Shown here: positions 8,166 through 17,600 of the stretch, one piece after another
Layout: each line of letters opens with the position of its first letter
Numbering within the stretch: position 1 is the stretch's first letter
From: an uncultured Tenacibaculum sp.
GTDB taxonomy: Bacteria; Bacteroidota; Bacteroidia; Flavobacteriales; Flavobacteriaceae
NCBI RefSeq assembly: GCF_947502995.1
Contig: NZ_CANNBW010000003.1
Coordinates: 182,730-246,729, forward strand
DNA: 64,000 nt
Reading direction: 5' to 3'
Position numbers and translations under genes: made by a program
Notes under the pieces: model-generated
Told to the model about the DNA's origin: nothing
Seen by the model: only the letters and a program-made list of their open reading frames with translations
Databases searched by the model: none

Positions 8166-8187
8166 AACCTCACATTTTTGTGAGGTT
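8166..8187 (-). terminator. Intrinsic terminator
   Basis: A 9-bp stem, AACCTCACA with TGTGAGGTT and a 4-nt loop, followed on the minus strand by TTCTTATTTT. It ends the SRPBCC gene 25 nt after its stop. Confidence 0.8.
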
Positions 8188-8212
8188 CTTCTTCTATTTA
8201 TTTTAAGATCTT

Positions 8213-9229
8213 TTATTCTACTAAATAATAAATATCTGTTTGTATGTCATGCTCTTTTACTTTAGAAGGATCATTAACATACAATTCATAAAGTGGAAAT
8301 TTAGGTGTTAACTTATTATCTTTAATGTAACTTCCTATTTTGTTATGTGCTTCTACATCACCAATTCCGTAAGCTCCACATTTGGTTAATGTCACATATT
8401 TCCCTCCAGAGACTGTAATTTTATCCATTCCATCAGCCGCAGGAATATCTTTATTTAATAATAAACCAATATGAAAATCTGCTTCTCCTGTTTTTTCATC
8501 CCATTTGTGATATAAACCACCAGGAACGTAATCTCCTTCCTTTAAACCTGACTTAGCAGCATACATTCCTGCTTTCGGTAATGCTTCCATAAAAGCTTTT
8601 TCCATAGCATCTTGATCAATCTTCAATTTATAATGATAACCAATGAATGATTTATCTTCATGCTCTATAGTTCTAATTTCTCCTAAACGGAAAGGATCTG
8701 GTGTTAATGTAACTACTTCATCTAAATTATTTAATCCATTTTCTAACATAGGACCTAACATACTATCCCAACCTCCACTAATTGCAGAAAATATTTTAAA
8801 AATAAATGGTGCTTTATCATCTTTCATAGTCCAAGTTACCTTGGTACCATCCTTTATCTCTTCAAAATTCCAAAGAATTTCTCCAGGTTCATTATCTCCA
8901 AACTTAATTTCTTGTGTAATTGATTTGTTCGACTCTAAAGCAATTGTTTTCATACTTCCTGGACCATCTTTACTAGTCCAACTATCACTTGCTCCAACTC
9001 CAACAGTTTTTTCTCCATAAGTTACTACTATGGTTGAATCTTCATCATGCCAAGGACCCCATTTTTCCCAAGTTTTAAGGTCGTTAACTGTATTGAAAAT
9101 TTTACTAACTGGTTGATTAATAACTTTAGATCGATTTACATCATAATCTGATGGTTGAACTGTAACATACAGCAAACCAATTAACACCAAAGTTAGTATA
9201 AGTAACAAGATGTATTTTAAGACTTTCAT
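8213..9229 (-). CDS. SRPBCC (polyketide-cyclase-like) plus GyrI-like two-domain protein
   Basis: 338 residues. One N-terminal membrane helix (KYILLLILTLVLIGLLYVTV) anchors the protein. Residues about 30-170 form an SRPBCC/START-like ligand pocket (VFN-type start VSKIFNTVNDLKTWEKWGPW, then WTSKDGPG). Residues about 180-338 look like a GyrI/AraC-effector domain (FIGYHYK...HKWDEKTGEADFHIG...GGKYVTLTKCGAY). Both domains bind small hydrophobic or cationic ligands, so ligand sensing or sequestration at the membrane is inferred. Monocistronic, with its own terminator. Confidence 0.8.
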   Translation of the reverse strand: MKVLKYILLLILTLVLIGLLYVTVQPSDYDVNRSKVINQPVSKIFNTVNDLKTWEKWGPWHDEDSTIVVTYGEKTVGVGASDSWTSKDGPGSMKTIALESNKSITQEIKFGDNEPGEILWNFEEIKDGTKVTWTMKDDKAPFIFKIFSAISGGWDSMLGPMLENGLNNLDEVVTLTPDPFRLGEIRTIEHEDKSFIGYHYKLKIDQDAMEKAFMEALPKAGMYAAKSGLKEGDYVPGGLYHKWDEKTGEADFHIGLLLNKDIPAADGMDKITVSGGKYVTLTKCGAYGIGDVEAHNKIGSYIKDNKLTPKFPLYELYVNDPSKVKEHDIQTDIYYLVE

Positions 9230-9279
9230 AGTATAAAGTTTTGATTAACAGTTCCTAAATATAGGAATTAAACTGATAA

Positions 9280-10275
9280 TTAAAACTTTATTTCATCTGC
9301 GTCTCTCCACTTCTTCTTATTTTTTATCACTCCTTTTTCTACAGTAATAATACCCGGGTTAGCTCTAATTGCAGTTTTAATTGCTTTCTCATCACAACTA
9401 CCAAAAGTATAAGGTAAGTTATATTCTTTAGTAAAAGCATCTAGTTTTTCAGTGTTATCTTCATAAATAACATCAGCCATCATTATATCTGAAGTTAACA
9501 CGTAAATTTCATATCCGTTTTGTTTTGCTTTAGCAGCAGTTTCAGAAACAGCTTTTAAACCTTCTTTATTAACTTTTTCAAGAGTTGTCATTAGAATAAG
9601 CATTGCTTTATCTTTACTAAGCATCTCTTCTAACATATCTCCTTCTGAAGTACTAATTTCAAAGTCATGAATTTTAGGATCTTCACCGTTAGGTCCAAAT
9701 GCCATTCCTTCTTGAATATTAGTTCCAATAGCATAAGCTCTAAAGTCTATGATTGGTAAATGTTGTAACACGTAATATGCTATGAATGAAGAAATCACTA
9801 AAGCTCCAACTGTAGCATAAGAAGCTATCTTATCTGAAATTAGAGGCTTTATATATTTCACTCCTACAATTAAGATTACGATAAATATCATAAAAATGAT
9901 ATTCTTATAAAACGTTTCTTTAGGTGTTAACTTAATAGCATCACCAAAACAGCCACAATCTGTTACTTTGTTATACGCATAAGAATACCATGTTAAAAAC
10001 AAGAAGATTAAGTTAATCCCAAATAAACTCCAAACAGTAATTTTAGATTTATAACCTACTAAAAGCATTACACCCAAAACTAATTCTGTTATGATTAATA
10101 ATATTGAAAAAGCTAAAGCAACAGGTATTAAAAACTCAAGATTTAATACATCTGCACTAAAGTATTCTTCGAACTTGTATTTAGAACCTACAGGGTCTAC
10201 TAATTTTACAAATCCAGAATAAATAAATAATAATCCAACAAGAACTCTTGAAATGTGTGTAAGTATTTTTAACAT
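9280..10275 (-). CDS. DoxX/MauE-like membrane protein of the BT_3928 type
   Basis: About 331 residues from ATG 10275 (MLKILTHISRVLVGLLFIYS); the frame runs upstream into the preceding gene's end, so the internal ATG is preferred. Four to five membrane helices of DoxX type occupy residues 1-190 (SGFVKLVDPVGS; conserved CGCFG at about 107-111). A soluble C-terminal part resembles a degraded thioredoxin-like fold (LILMTTLEKVNKEGL, TFGSCDEKAIKT). The CGCFG motif and location next to DUF1599 are typical of this Bacteroidota family; a redox or thiol role is inferred. Confidence 0.8.
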   Translation of the reverse strand: MLKILTHISRVLVGLLFIYSGFVKLVDPVGSKYKFEEYFSADVLNLEFLIPVALAFSILLIITELVLGVMLLVGYKSKITVWSLFGINLIFLFLTWYSYAYNKVTDCGCFGDAIKLTPKETFYKNIIFMIFIVILIVGVKYIKPLISDKIASYATVGALVISSFIAYYVLQHLPIIDFRAYAIGTNIQEGMAFGPNGEDPKIHDFEISTSEGDMLEEMLSKDKAMLILMTTLEKVNKEGLKAVSETAAKAKQNGYEIYVLTSDIMMADVIYEDNTEKLDAFTKEYNLPYTFGSCDEKAIKTAIRANPGIITVEKGVIKNKKKWRDADEIKF

Positions 10276-10288
10276 GATTATAGGGATT

Positions 10289-10834
10289 TTATGATGTCGC
10301 CTCATTAAAGTGAATCATCGCAAATACAGCATAATTTATCATATCCTGATAATTTGCATCAATTCCTTCAGAAACTAATGTTTTACCTTTATTATCTTCT
10401 ATTTGTTTTACTCGTAATAATTTTTGTAAAATTAAATCTGTTAAAGAAGAAACTCGCATATCTCGCCACGCTTCACCATAATCATGGTTTTTCTTCTCCA
10501 TTAATTCCTTCGTTATTTTAACATACTTATCGTACAAGACAGTTGCTTCTTCTGTAGATAAATCTGGCTGTTCTACAACTCCTAAATCTAGTTGAACTAA
10601 AGCCATAACAGAATAATTTATTATTCCGATAAACTCAGATCTTTCACCTTCATCTACCTTTCTAACTTCATTTTCTTGCAACTGACGAATACGTTGCGCT
10701 TTAATAAAAATTTGATCTGTTAACGATGGCAAACGTAAAATTCTCCATGCGCTTCCATAATCTTTCATCTTATTTATAAATAAGTTTCGGCATTCATTTA
10801 CAACCGAATCGTACTGCTCTGAGGTATTATGCAT
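10289..10834 (-). CDS. DUF1599 protein (tandem MazG-like repeats)
   Basis: 181 residues consisting of two similar halves: KMKDYGSAWRILRLPSLTDQ and KKNHDYGEAWRDMRVSSLTD each begin a copy of the domain. DUF1599 belongs to the all-alpha nucleotide pyrophosphohydrolase-like fold, and a house-cleaning role is possible but unproven. It is divergent from folP and followed by the DoxX-like gene, an order conserved in many Bacteroidota from memory. Confidence 0.88.
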   Translation of the reverse strand: MHNTSEQYDSVVNECRNLFINKMKDYGSAWRILRLPSLTDQIFIKAQRIRQLQENEVRKVDEGERSEFIGIINYSVMALVQLDLGVVEQPDLSTEEATVLYDKYVKITKELMEKKNHDYGEAWRDMRVSSLTDLILQKLLRVKQIEDNKGKTLVSEGIDANYQDMINYAVFAMIHFNEATS

Positions 10835-10934
10835 TTTATATATTCAGAAAAAACTACGTAAAAATAGCAAATCAATTAGGTTTTCAGTTATTTTTACGTA
10901 GAAATTTGTACCAATAACCAGTAAAAAGGTATCA

Positions 10935-11756
10935 ATGACAATTAATTGCAAAGGCACACTTATCGATTTATCTTCTCCTAAAGTAATGGGGATCTTAAAT
11001 ATTACACCAGATTCATTCTATGATGGAGGAAAATATAAAAGTGATGTAAGTATTTTAAACCAAACAAATAAAATGCTTACAGATGGAGCTACTTTTATTG
11101 ATGTTGGCGCATATTCTTCTAGACCTGGAGCTCAACATATTTCAGAAGAAGAAGAGCTAAAACGTATTGTTCCTATAATTGAATTGTTGCTAAAAAACTT
11201 CCCTGAAATTACTATCTCAGTTGATACTTTTAGAAGCAAAGTTGCAGAAGAAACAATTATAGCTGGAGCTAGCCTTATCAACGATATTTCTGGAGGAAAT
11301 ATGGATAACAAAATGTATAATACAGTAGCCAAATTACAAGTTCCTTATATTTTGATGCATATGCAAGGTACGCCACAAAATATGCAAAAAAATCCTACGT
11401 ATGAAAACATCATAGCTGATTTGATTTCTTTTTTTGCTGAAAAGATTTTCGAACTCCGTCAACTAAAACTCAATGATGTTATTATTGATGTTGGTTTTGG
11501 TTTTGGTAAAACAATTGATCATAACTATCAACTTTTAAAAGACCTTGATCTTTTTAAAAAATTAGATGTTCCTATTTTAACAGGAGTATCTAGAAAATCG
11601 ATGTTATACAAACTTTTAGATATTACTCCGCAGGAGGCTTTAAATGCAACAACTGCTGCTAATACTATAGCCTTATTAAATGGTACAAATATTCTTCGTG
11701 TTCACGATGTAAGAGAAGCTGTAGAAGCTGTAAAAATCGTAGAGTACGTTTTATAA
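10935..11756 (+). CDS. folP: Dihydropteroate synthase
   Basis: 273 residues, normal family size. The two signatures are present: MGILNITPDSFYDGGKY near 18-34 and DVGAYSSRPGA near 57-67, with later ISVDTFRS, DISGGNMD and GVSRKSML. The enzyme joins p-aminobenzoate to dihydropterin pyrophosphate in folate synthesis and is the sulfonamide target. In many Bacteroidota cdaA follows folP directly; here two extra genes separate them. Confidence 0.95.
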   Translation: MTINCKGTLIDLSSPKVMGILNITPDSFYDGGKYKSDVSILNQTNKMLTDGATFIDVGAYSSRPGAQHISEEEELKRIVPIIELLLKNFPEITISVDTFRSKVAEETIIAGASLINDISGGNMDNKMYNTVAKLQVPYILMHMQGTPQNMQKNPTYENIIADLISFFAEKIFELRQLKLNDVIIDVGFGFGKTIDHNYQLLKDLDLFKKLDVPILTGVSRKSMLYKLLDITPQEALNATTAANTIALLNGTNILRVHDVREAVEAVKIVEYVL

Positions 11757-11912
11757 AATTCAATACCTAAACATTTAAAAACTAGTTTTTAAACTAATTC
11801 CTTTCTTTGCTTTTCTATTCTTCGGCATCGTTTTTGCTAATACCTCTTCATACCAAAAATTGCCTAGTAGCCAAACTTTAAACTATTTATTAATTTTTAA
11901 AAACTACTAATT

Positions 11913-12521
11913 ATGAAAAGAGGAGCTAATCCTGAAATCAATGCCGGATCAATGGCAGACATCGCATTTTTATTACTCATTTTTTTCCTTGTCACGACAA
12001 CTATGGATGTAGATAAAGGTATTTTTAGAAAAATGGCCGAAAAAAATGATAATCCACCTCCTATTGAACTCCATGAGAAAAATCTTTTTGATGTTAACAT
12101 TAACATGAATAATGAAATATTAATAGGAAACGATCTTGTTAACATTAATGAAATTACCGATTTAGCCATGAAATTTATTGATAATGGCGGTGGTAAAGAC
12201 ATTAATGGTCAAGTTTGCGATTGGTGTAATGGTGAAAAAAGAGCAGATTTATCAGATCATCCTTCTAAAGCTTTAATTACAATTACTGCGGACAGAAGTG
12301 CTACTTACGAAACTTATATTAAGGTTTTAAACAACGTAAACCGTGCTTATAATCAACTTCGTAATAAACTAGCTTTAAAACTTTACAACACAAGCTTTAC
12401 TGCTATGGAAGAAGAATTTAAACGCACAAGGAATGAAGAAATTTTTGGCAAAATTAAATTTATTCGTAGTAAATATCCTCTTTTAATTGGAGATATTGAA
12501 ACTACTATGGCTCAAAAATAA
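11913..12521 (+). CDS. ExbD/TolR-family protein without a neighbouring ExbB
   Basis: 202 residues. The N-terminal signature INAGSMADIAFLLLIFFLVTTTM contains the membrane Asp of the ExbD/TolR proton channel, followed by a periplasmic domain. Bacteroidota versions of this size are common. The partner ExbB/TolQ and TonB are not adjacent, so it must work with a channel encoded elsewhere or has another role. A CDWCNGEKR segment near 107-115 offers a cysteine pair. Sits in an insertion between folP and cdaA and ends at a strong terminator. Confidence 0.85.
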   Translation: MKRGANPEINAGSMADIAFLLLIFFLVTTTMDVDKGIFRKMAEKNDNPPPIELHEKNLFDVNINMNNEILIGNDLVNINEITDLAMKFIDNGGGKDINGQVCDWCNGEKRADLSDHPSKALITITADRSATYETYIKVLNNVNRAYNQLRNKLALKLYNTSFTAMEEEFKRTRNEEIFGKIKFIRSKYPLLIGDIETTMAQK

Positions 12522-12548
12522 TTTCAATTTATATTTTTATTAAAGAAC

Positions 12549-12577
12549 AAAACCAGTTACAAAAAGTAACTGGTTTT
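12549..12577. terminator. Intrinsic terminator between exbD-like gene and convergent peptide gene
   Basis: A 12-bp stem, AAAACCAGTTAC with GTAACTGGTTTT around AAAAA, followed by a T run. It can serve both strands. Confidence 0.85.
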
Positions 12578-12604
12578 TATTTTTTCAACTATTTCTATTT
12601 GATA

Positions 12605-12805
12605 TTAAAATGCACAAATACCAGAAATAAATAATGGAGTTCCATTATTATCTACAGTAATTCCACACCCACTACTACATGGAGGACAATCTCTGTGAGA
12701 ATCACATTGAAGCAATTGTGGCTGGCATCCAAAAAATCCTCCTTTAATGTTTTTTTGATCGTTTTTAGAAAGTGCTTTTCCTAAACTTGAAATTTGATTT
12801 TTCAT
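12605..12805 (-). CDS. Double-glycine leader, Cys-rich small peptide (bacteriocin-like)
   Basis: 66 residues. The N-terminus (MKNQISSLGKALSKNDQKN then IKGG at about 20-23) is a ComC/bacteriocin-type leader that a C39-peptidase ABC transporter would cut after Gly-Gly. The remaining 43 residues contain six cysteines (GCQPQLLQC..CPPCSSGC..C), enough for three disulfides. No transporter, immunity protein or modifying enzyme is adjacent, so the peptide may use a distant exporter. Bacteroidota carry many such orphan peptides; bacteriocin, signal and unknown roles all remain open. Confidence 0.65.
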   Translation of the reverse strand: MKNQISSLGKALSKNDQKNIKGGFFGCQPQLLQCDSHRDCPPCSSGCGITVDNNGTPLFISGICAF

Positions 12806-12990
12806 AATAGTAAGGTTTAAATTAAAAATATTTGATTTTATTATACTCCATGAAAATACAAAATTCTGTCTCAGAGTTTACGCTTCTTCTATTCTAAAGT
12901 TTTGTTAATACTCTTCATATGATATATCAAAGTGATGACTGAGCAATACAACCAAATTATTAGTACATTTACGCAAATGCAAATGATTAC

Positions 12991-13770
12991 ATGCTAGATT
13001 TTTTAGATTTCTCTTTTTTAGATGTATTAGATATCATTTTAGTAGCAGTACTTCTTTACTATACATACAAATTATTAAAAGGAACTGTAGCTATTAATAT
13101 TGTTATTGGAATCACCGTAATTTTCTTAATCTGGAAAGCTACTCAAGCACTTCATATGGAAATGCTTAGTGGGATTTTAGGTTACTTACTTTCTGGTGGA
13201 GTAATTGCTTTAATTATTGTTTTTCAACAAGAAATAAGAAAATTTTTGCTTATGGTTGGAACCAATAACTTTACTAATAAAAGAGGATTTTTAAATCAAT
13301 TAAAATTTTTACAATCTGAAATAAATACAGATACAGACACGGATACTATTATTAAATCTTGTGTTACTTTATCGAAAACTAAAACTGGAGCTTTATTAGT
13401 TATAGAACGAACAAATAAACTTGACTTTTTAGTGAGTACTGGAGATAAAATGAATGCACAGATTAATGATGCAATTATTCAAAGTATTTTTTACAAAAAT
13501 AGCCCATTACATGATGGAGCAACGATAATTAGAGATAATTACATTATAGCAACTCGTGTTATTTTACCGGTTTCAGATAATACTAGAATTCCTTCAAGAT
13601 TTGGGCTTCGCCATAGAGCTGCAATTGGAATTACAGAAAAAACAGATGCTGTTTGTGTTATTGTTTCTGAAGAAACAGGAGAAATATCATATGTTAAAGA
13701 TGGTAGTTTTGTGTTATATAAAACCAAAGAAGAACTATCTAATATTTTAAAACAAGATTTATCTAATTAA
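12991..13770 (+). CDS. cdaA: Diadenylate cyclase, membrane type
   Basis: 259 residues. Three hydrophobic N-terminal segments (about 10-80) are followed by a DisA_N catalytic domain. The active-site motifs DGA (175-177, in SPLHDGATII) and RHR (207-209, in FGLRHRAAIGI) are intact. The enzyme makes cyclic di-AMP from two ATP at the inner membrane, controlling osmotic and cell-wall homeostasis. Separated from folP by an ExbD-like gene and a small peptide gene. Confidence 0.93.
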   Translation: MLDFLDFSFLDVLDIILVAVLLYYTYKLLKGTVAINIVIGITVIFLIWKATQALHMEMLSGILGYLLSGGVIALIIVFQQEIRKFLLMVGTNNFTNKRGFLNQLKFLQSEINTDTDTDTIIKSCVTLSKTKTGALLVIERTNKLDFLVSTGDKMNAQINDAIIQSIFYKNSPLHDGATIIRDNYIIATRVILPVSDNTRIPSRFGLRHRAAIGITEKTDAVCVIVSEETGEISYVKDGSFVLYKTKEELSNILKQDLSN

Positions 13771-13967
13771 TTTAGACTAAAAACTTTTTTTCCTAAGAAT
13801 CAAGTTTTTCCTTTCTATATTTTTTCAGAAATATTGAATTTAACTCTCTGCAAAACAAACAGAATTTCCTAAAGACGTACAATAATAGTTTAAATTCGTT
13901 AGCCTTTCATTATTTATAACAGACTCTAGGAAATCTGTAAAACATACAAAACACAAACAATTATGCA

Positions 13968-14441
13968 TTAAGATACTGGTGCTAAACTATAAGGGAAAGA
14001 TGAATGATGAACGTCTATTTTCAACTCTCCATCTTCTAATTTATATCCGAACGTATATTCTACTTTTGCTTCATTTCCATCTAAATCAGTAAAGAAATAA
14101 TTCCCCATAGCAATTGCTCTTTTTTCTTCTAAAATTATTCCTGAATTTTCAAATCTAACTTTTGCCCAAGGTTGTAAAGCAAAACCTTTATCTTCATCAC
14201 ACTTACGATCATCTCCTGCTATGAAATAAGAAACTGCTTCAGCTTTAGTTGGTCTAAATTGTTCTATTGCACATTTAGTAGGCTTAAATACTACTGGACC
14301 ATTTTGATAAGAATAGCGTTCATCTATAAAATTACTTGTGAATGTTTCACATTCAGTTCTGCTATCTTTTAAACTTCCTATTTTAACTACACCATCTCCC
14401 CATTTTTTCTGTACTTCTAATACCTGTTCTTTTGTTACCAT
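13968..14441 (-). CDS. SnoaL/NTF2-like fold protein of unknown substrate
   Basis: 157 residues with no signal peptide. The pattern VTKEQVLEVQKKWGDGVVKIG, AEAVSYFIAGDDR, ALQPWAKVRFENSG and MGNYFFTDLDGNEAKVEYTFGY matches a group of cytosolic proteins with an NTF2-like cone fold. Relatives are often mislabelled phosphoribosyl-AMP cyclohydrolase in databases (from memory). There are no HisI metal motifs, so that name should not be used. Function unknown. Confidence 0.65.
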   Translation of the reverse strand: MVTKEQVLEVQKKWGDGVVKIGSLKDSRTECETFTSNFIDERYSYQNGPVVFKPTKCAIEQFRPTKAEAVSYFIAGDDRKCDEDKGFALQPWAKVRFENSGIILEEKRAIAMGNYFFTDLDGNEAKVEYTFGYKLEDGELKIDVHHSSFPYSLAPVS

Positions 14442-14574
14442 TAATTATAAGTTTTAAATTATTTTGTGATTTTAAGAACTATTCATTTAGCTCTACTGCA
14501 ATATAAATATTTTATTGCAACATTGTTGCGTTTAAAAAATATTATAACATACTATTAAGTTTTTTGATGTAAAA

Positions 14575-14606
14575 AAAGCCAATATCGATTTCTCAATATT
14601 GGCTTT
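14575..14606 (-). terminator. Intrinsic terminator after the polysaccharide cluster
   Basis: An 11-bp stem, AAAGCCAATAT with ATATTGGCTTT, and a T run on the minus strand, 21 nt past the stop of the 2235-residue redox protein. Confidence 0.8.
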
Positions 14607-14626
14607 AAACACTATCCCAAATTACT

Positions 14627-17600
14627 CTATTTTATAGCAATCTTTTTTGTTGTTATTTTTCCTTCATCAATATTTATAATTTCTAATATATACAGCCCTT
14701 TTGCTAAATCTTCAACAGGTAAAATAACATACTGTTGACTATTGAAATCTTTCTGTTTTACAATCTGCCCATTCATATTGAATAAGCGTAATTGTCTTTT
14801 AGCTTTTAAATTCTGATATATTGGAATTGTCACTGAAATGTACTCTGAAGCTGGATTTGGTCCAATTGCAAATACTTCAGTTTCTAAACTTTGTTCATTT
14901 TGAATTCTAGATGCAACAATACTTCCGCAGTTCGGTGTTGTATTTGTTGTACTGAAATACAAAGTAAACCCTTCTGTTTTTGAAACTAGCACAAAGTTGT
15001 CAGCATCTAAGGTTACCCAATATGCTCCATCTAAACCTGTAAAACCAGAACCTGTTATTGTTATTTCTGGCTGTACTTGATTGAAATTATGTGTAATACT
15101 TGGTATTAAGTTATTCCACCAAGATGGAGAACCATTAGTTGTATTAATTGAAAATTGCCACAGTCCATTTGCATTCGCATCCCAGTTTACAGTGAACTTT
15201 GCGATATTACTTAAGTCTGGGCCATTTCCTGACACAAATACATAATCATAAGCTTTATTAACAGATGCTAAACTTGTGGCTATTGGCGTACCAAAACTAC
15301 AACCTGAAGGATTCGGGTTTGAATCATCAATTACGTTGATTGTAATACTTTTAGAATCTTGTAAAACACCATCACTTGCCGTTAATACTACATTGTAACT
15401 ATTTGGCTGTAAAAATTCATAAGCAATTGTTTCTCCTGTTGCAGTATTTCCATCGCCAAAATCCCACGTATATATTAATACATCTCCATCTGGATCTGTT
15501 GAACTTGAAGCATCAAACTGAACTAATAAAGGTGCATTTCCTGAGATTACATCTGTAGTAAAATTAGCTATCGGAGCATTATTTATCGGTTGATCTGTTA
15601 CTGTAATCACCGAAGATTTTATGTGTTGTTTTTCTCCATCACTAACCGTAAGTTCAACTGTATAGTTATCAGGTTGTGTAAACTCATGTGAAACTATTTC
15701 TCCTACTGCTGTATTTCCATCACCAAAATCCCAAGTATAGGTTAATACATCTCCATCTAGATCGTAAGAACCTGATGCATCAAACTGAACACTTAACGGA
15801 CTTTGTCCTGAACTTACATTAGACGTGAAATCTGCAATCGGAGCTCTATTTTCAGCAACCGAACCATCGGGTTCTAATCCCCAAACCAACTGTCCTTTGT
15901 AATATAACGTGACTAAAACATGTGGACTTAAAGCATTCTTAGCTGCATCATAAGAAAAATCATTCAGCTGATTGTGTGATTGAAATCCAGAATGATGCAA
16001 TCTTGTTACGATTTGTCCTGATTTTGAGTTCGCATTAATATTTCCTGAAGTAGTTGTAAATCCTAATTCTAAATAATTTTCTGCACCTAATGCTTCGTAT
16101 TGTCCTGTAATTCCTTTTGGTTGAGAATAATCTATATTGAATACCATAGGAACATTATGATCTGGTGTAAACCAATAACGAATTGTGAAATCTTTCAACG
16201 CTAAACTCTCATTAGAACCATTTACAATTTGAAATACAGGTTTTAATTCTGAAGAATTTGCTCCTGAACTATTATCTCTATACTCAACACTAAAATCAGT
16301 ATCTGGTAAATTTGCTAGTCTTTCATCTACTGTAAATGTCACTTCTTTAAATTCTCCTGTAAGTGTACCATTGGCTTCTACCAATTCTAACTTGATGGTA
16401 TGAACGCCTTCTGTTAAATTTGATACAGGAATTGGAGTAACTGAATACACATCTTGCTGTTCAATTCCATCTAAAGAATATTTCACATGCCTTCCATTAG
16501 GTGAAAGATCCCACAAGATTGTAGAAAATTCAATAGAAAAATTAGGTCCGACTAAACTTCCATTTGTTGGCGATTCAATTAATACTGTTGGATCTTTTGG
16601 AATTGGATCTTTGGTTACCATAACCGTTATCGTTTCTCCAAGTTCCGTTAACGAATTGTCACTTCTTTCCATTTGAAGTGTTAATTCATGTGGACCTTCA
16701 GATAAATTTGTTAAGTCTTCATGCACACCTTCCGAAGTTATTAAACCTCTATCTTGTCCATCTATTCTATATCTTAACTGAAATTGTTGTGACGGTAAAT
16801 CCCAACCTTCAGTTTCAAATTCAATACTAATTGGAGCGTTTACTAATTGCCCGTTAGTTGGTGAAGTAAAATATACATCAGGTAACGGTCCGATTGGCGT
16901 ATCTGCATCACCTCCATGAAGTGTCCATAAAATAGCTGCATCAAACATTTTTAAACCTTGAGGCGTTAATAAATGCATGAACTGATCTCGTAACGGAAAC
17001 GCTGTTCTTCTCGATGGAATAGTTGCACTTGCTTCATAACCAAATAAAATAGGCTGTGTACCTGCTTTAGCAATTACAATAGCTTCTGTTGATGGACTTC
17101 CAAAAGGTAAACTTTGTGTAATATCATATAAAGCAGTTGTTATTCCTGCATTTGCTGCCATCGGATGATTTGGAGCTGAAATTGTTACTTGATCGAAGCC
17201 TTCGTTTGTAATTCCAAAGCCTGTATTTAACGATCCTGAAGTCATTCTTAAACGATTGTACATAAAAGGATTCCAAGTTAATAACGGTACTTTTGCTCCT
17301 TCTAAATCATTTCCGAGTTCTCTTGGATCAACAGTAGAAGAAATTAAAACTAAATCATACGGATTTGCAGATTGCGGACTCGTAGCTTCTTCATCTGAAA
17401 ACAAAGTAATAGAAAAGCCAAATTGTTGTGCTAATCTTGATTTTATACGTTGATCTTCATTGGAAAGATTTGTCTTATCTCCAACAACAAACATTACGTT
17501 GATTGTATTCTTAAATGTAACTTTTGATTCTGGAGTTATAGAAGCTGTTTTTCCATTGTTATAAAATACTTTAGCCGCTACTGTGTATGTTTTCCATAGA

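Noticed and set aside
8148..8212. Fluoride riboswitch upstream of crcB
   Set aside because: The short gap contains only the terminator of the upstream gene; none of the conserved crcB-motif elements is visible.
13968..14441. Phosphoribosyl-AMP cyclohydrolase (HisI) label for the 157-residue protein
   Set aside because: The zinc and magnesium motifs of HisI are absent and no histidine genes are nearby; the pattern fits an NTF2-like fold.
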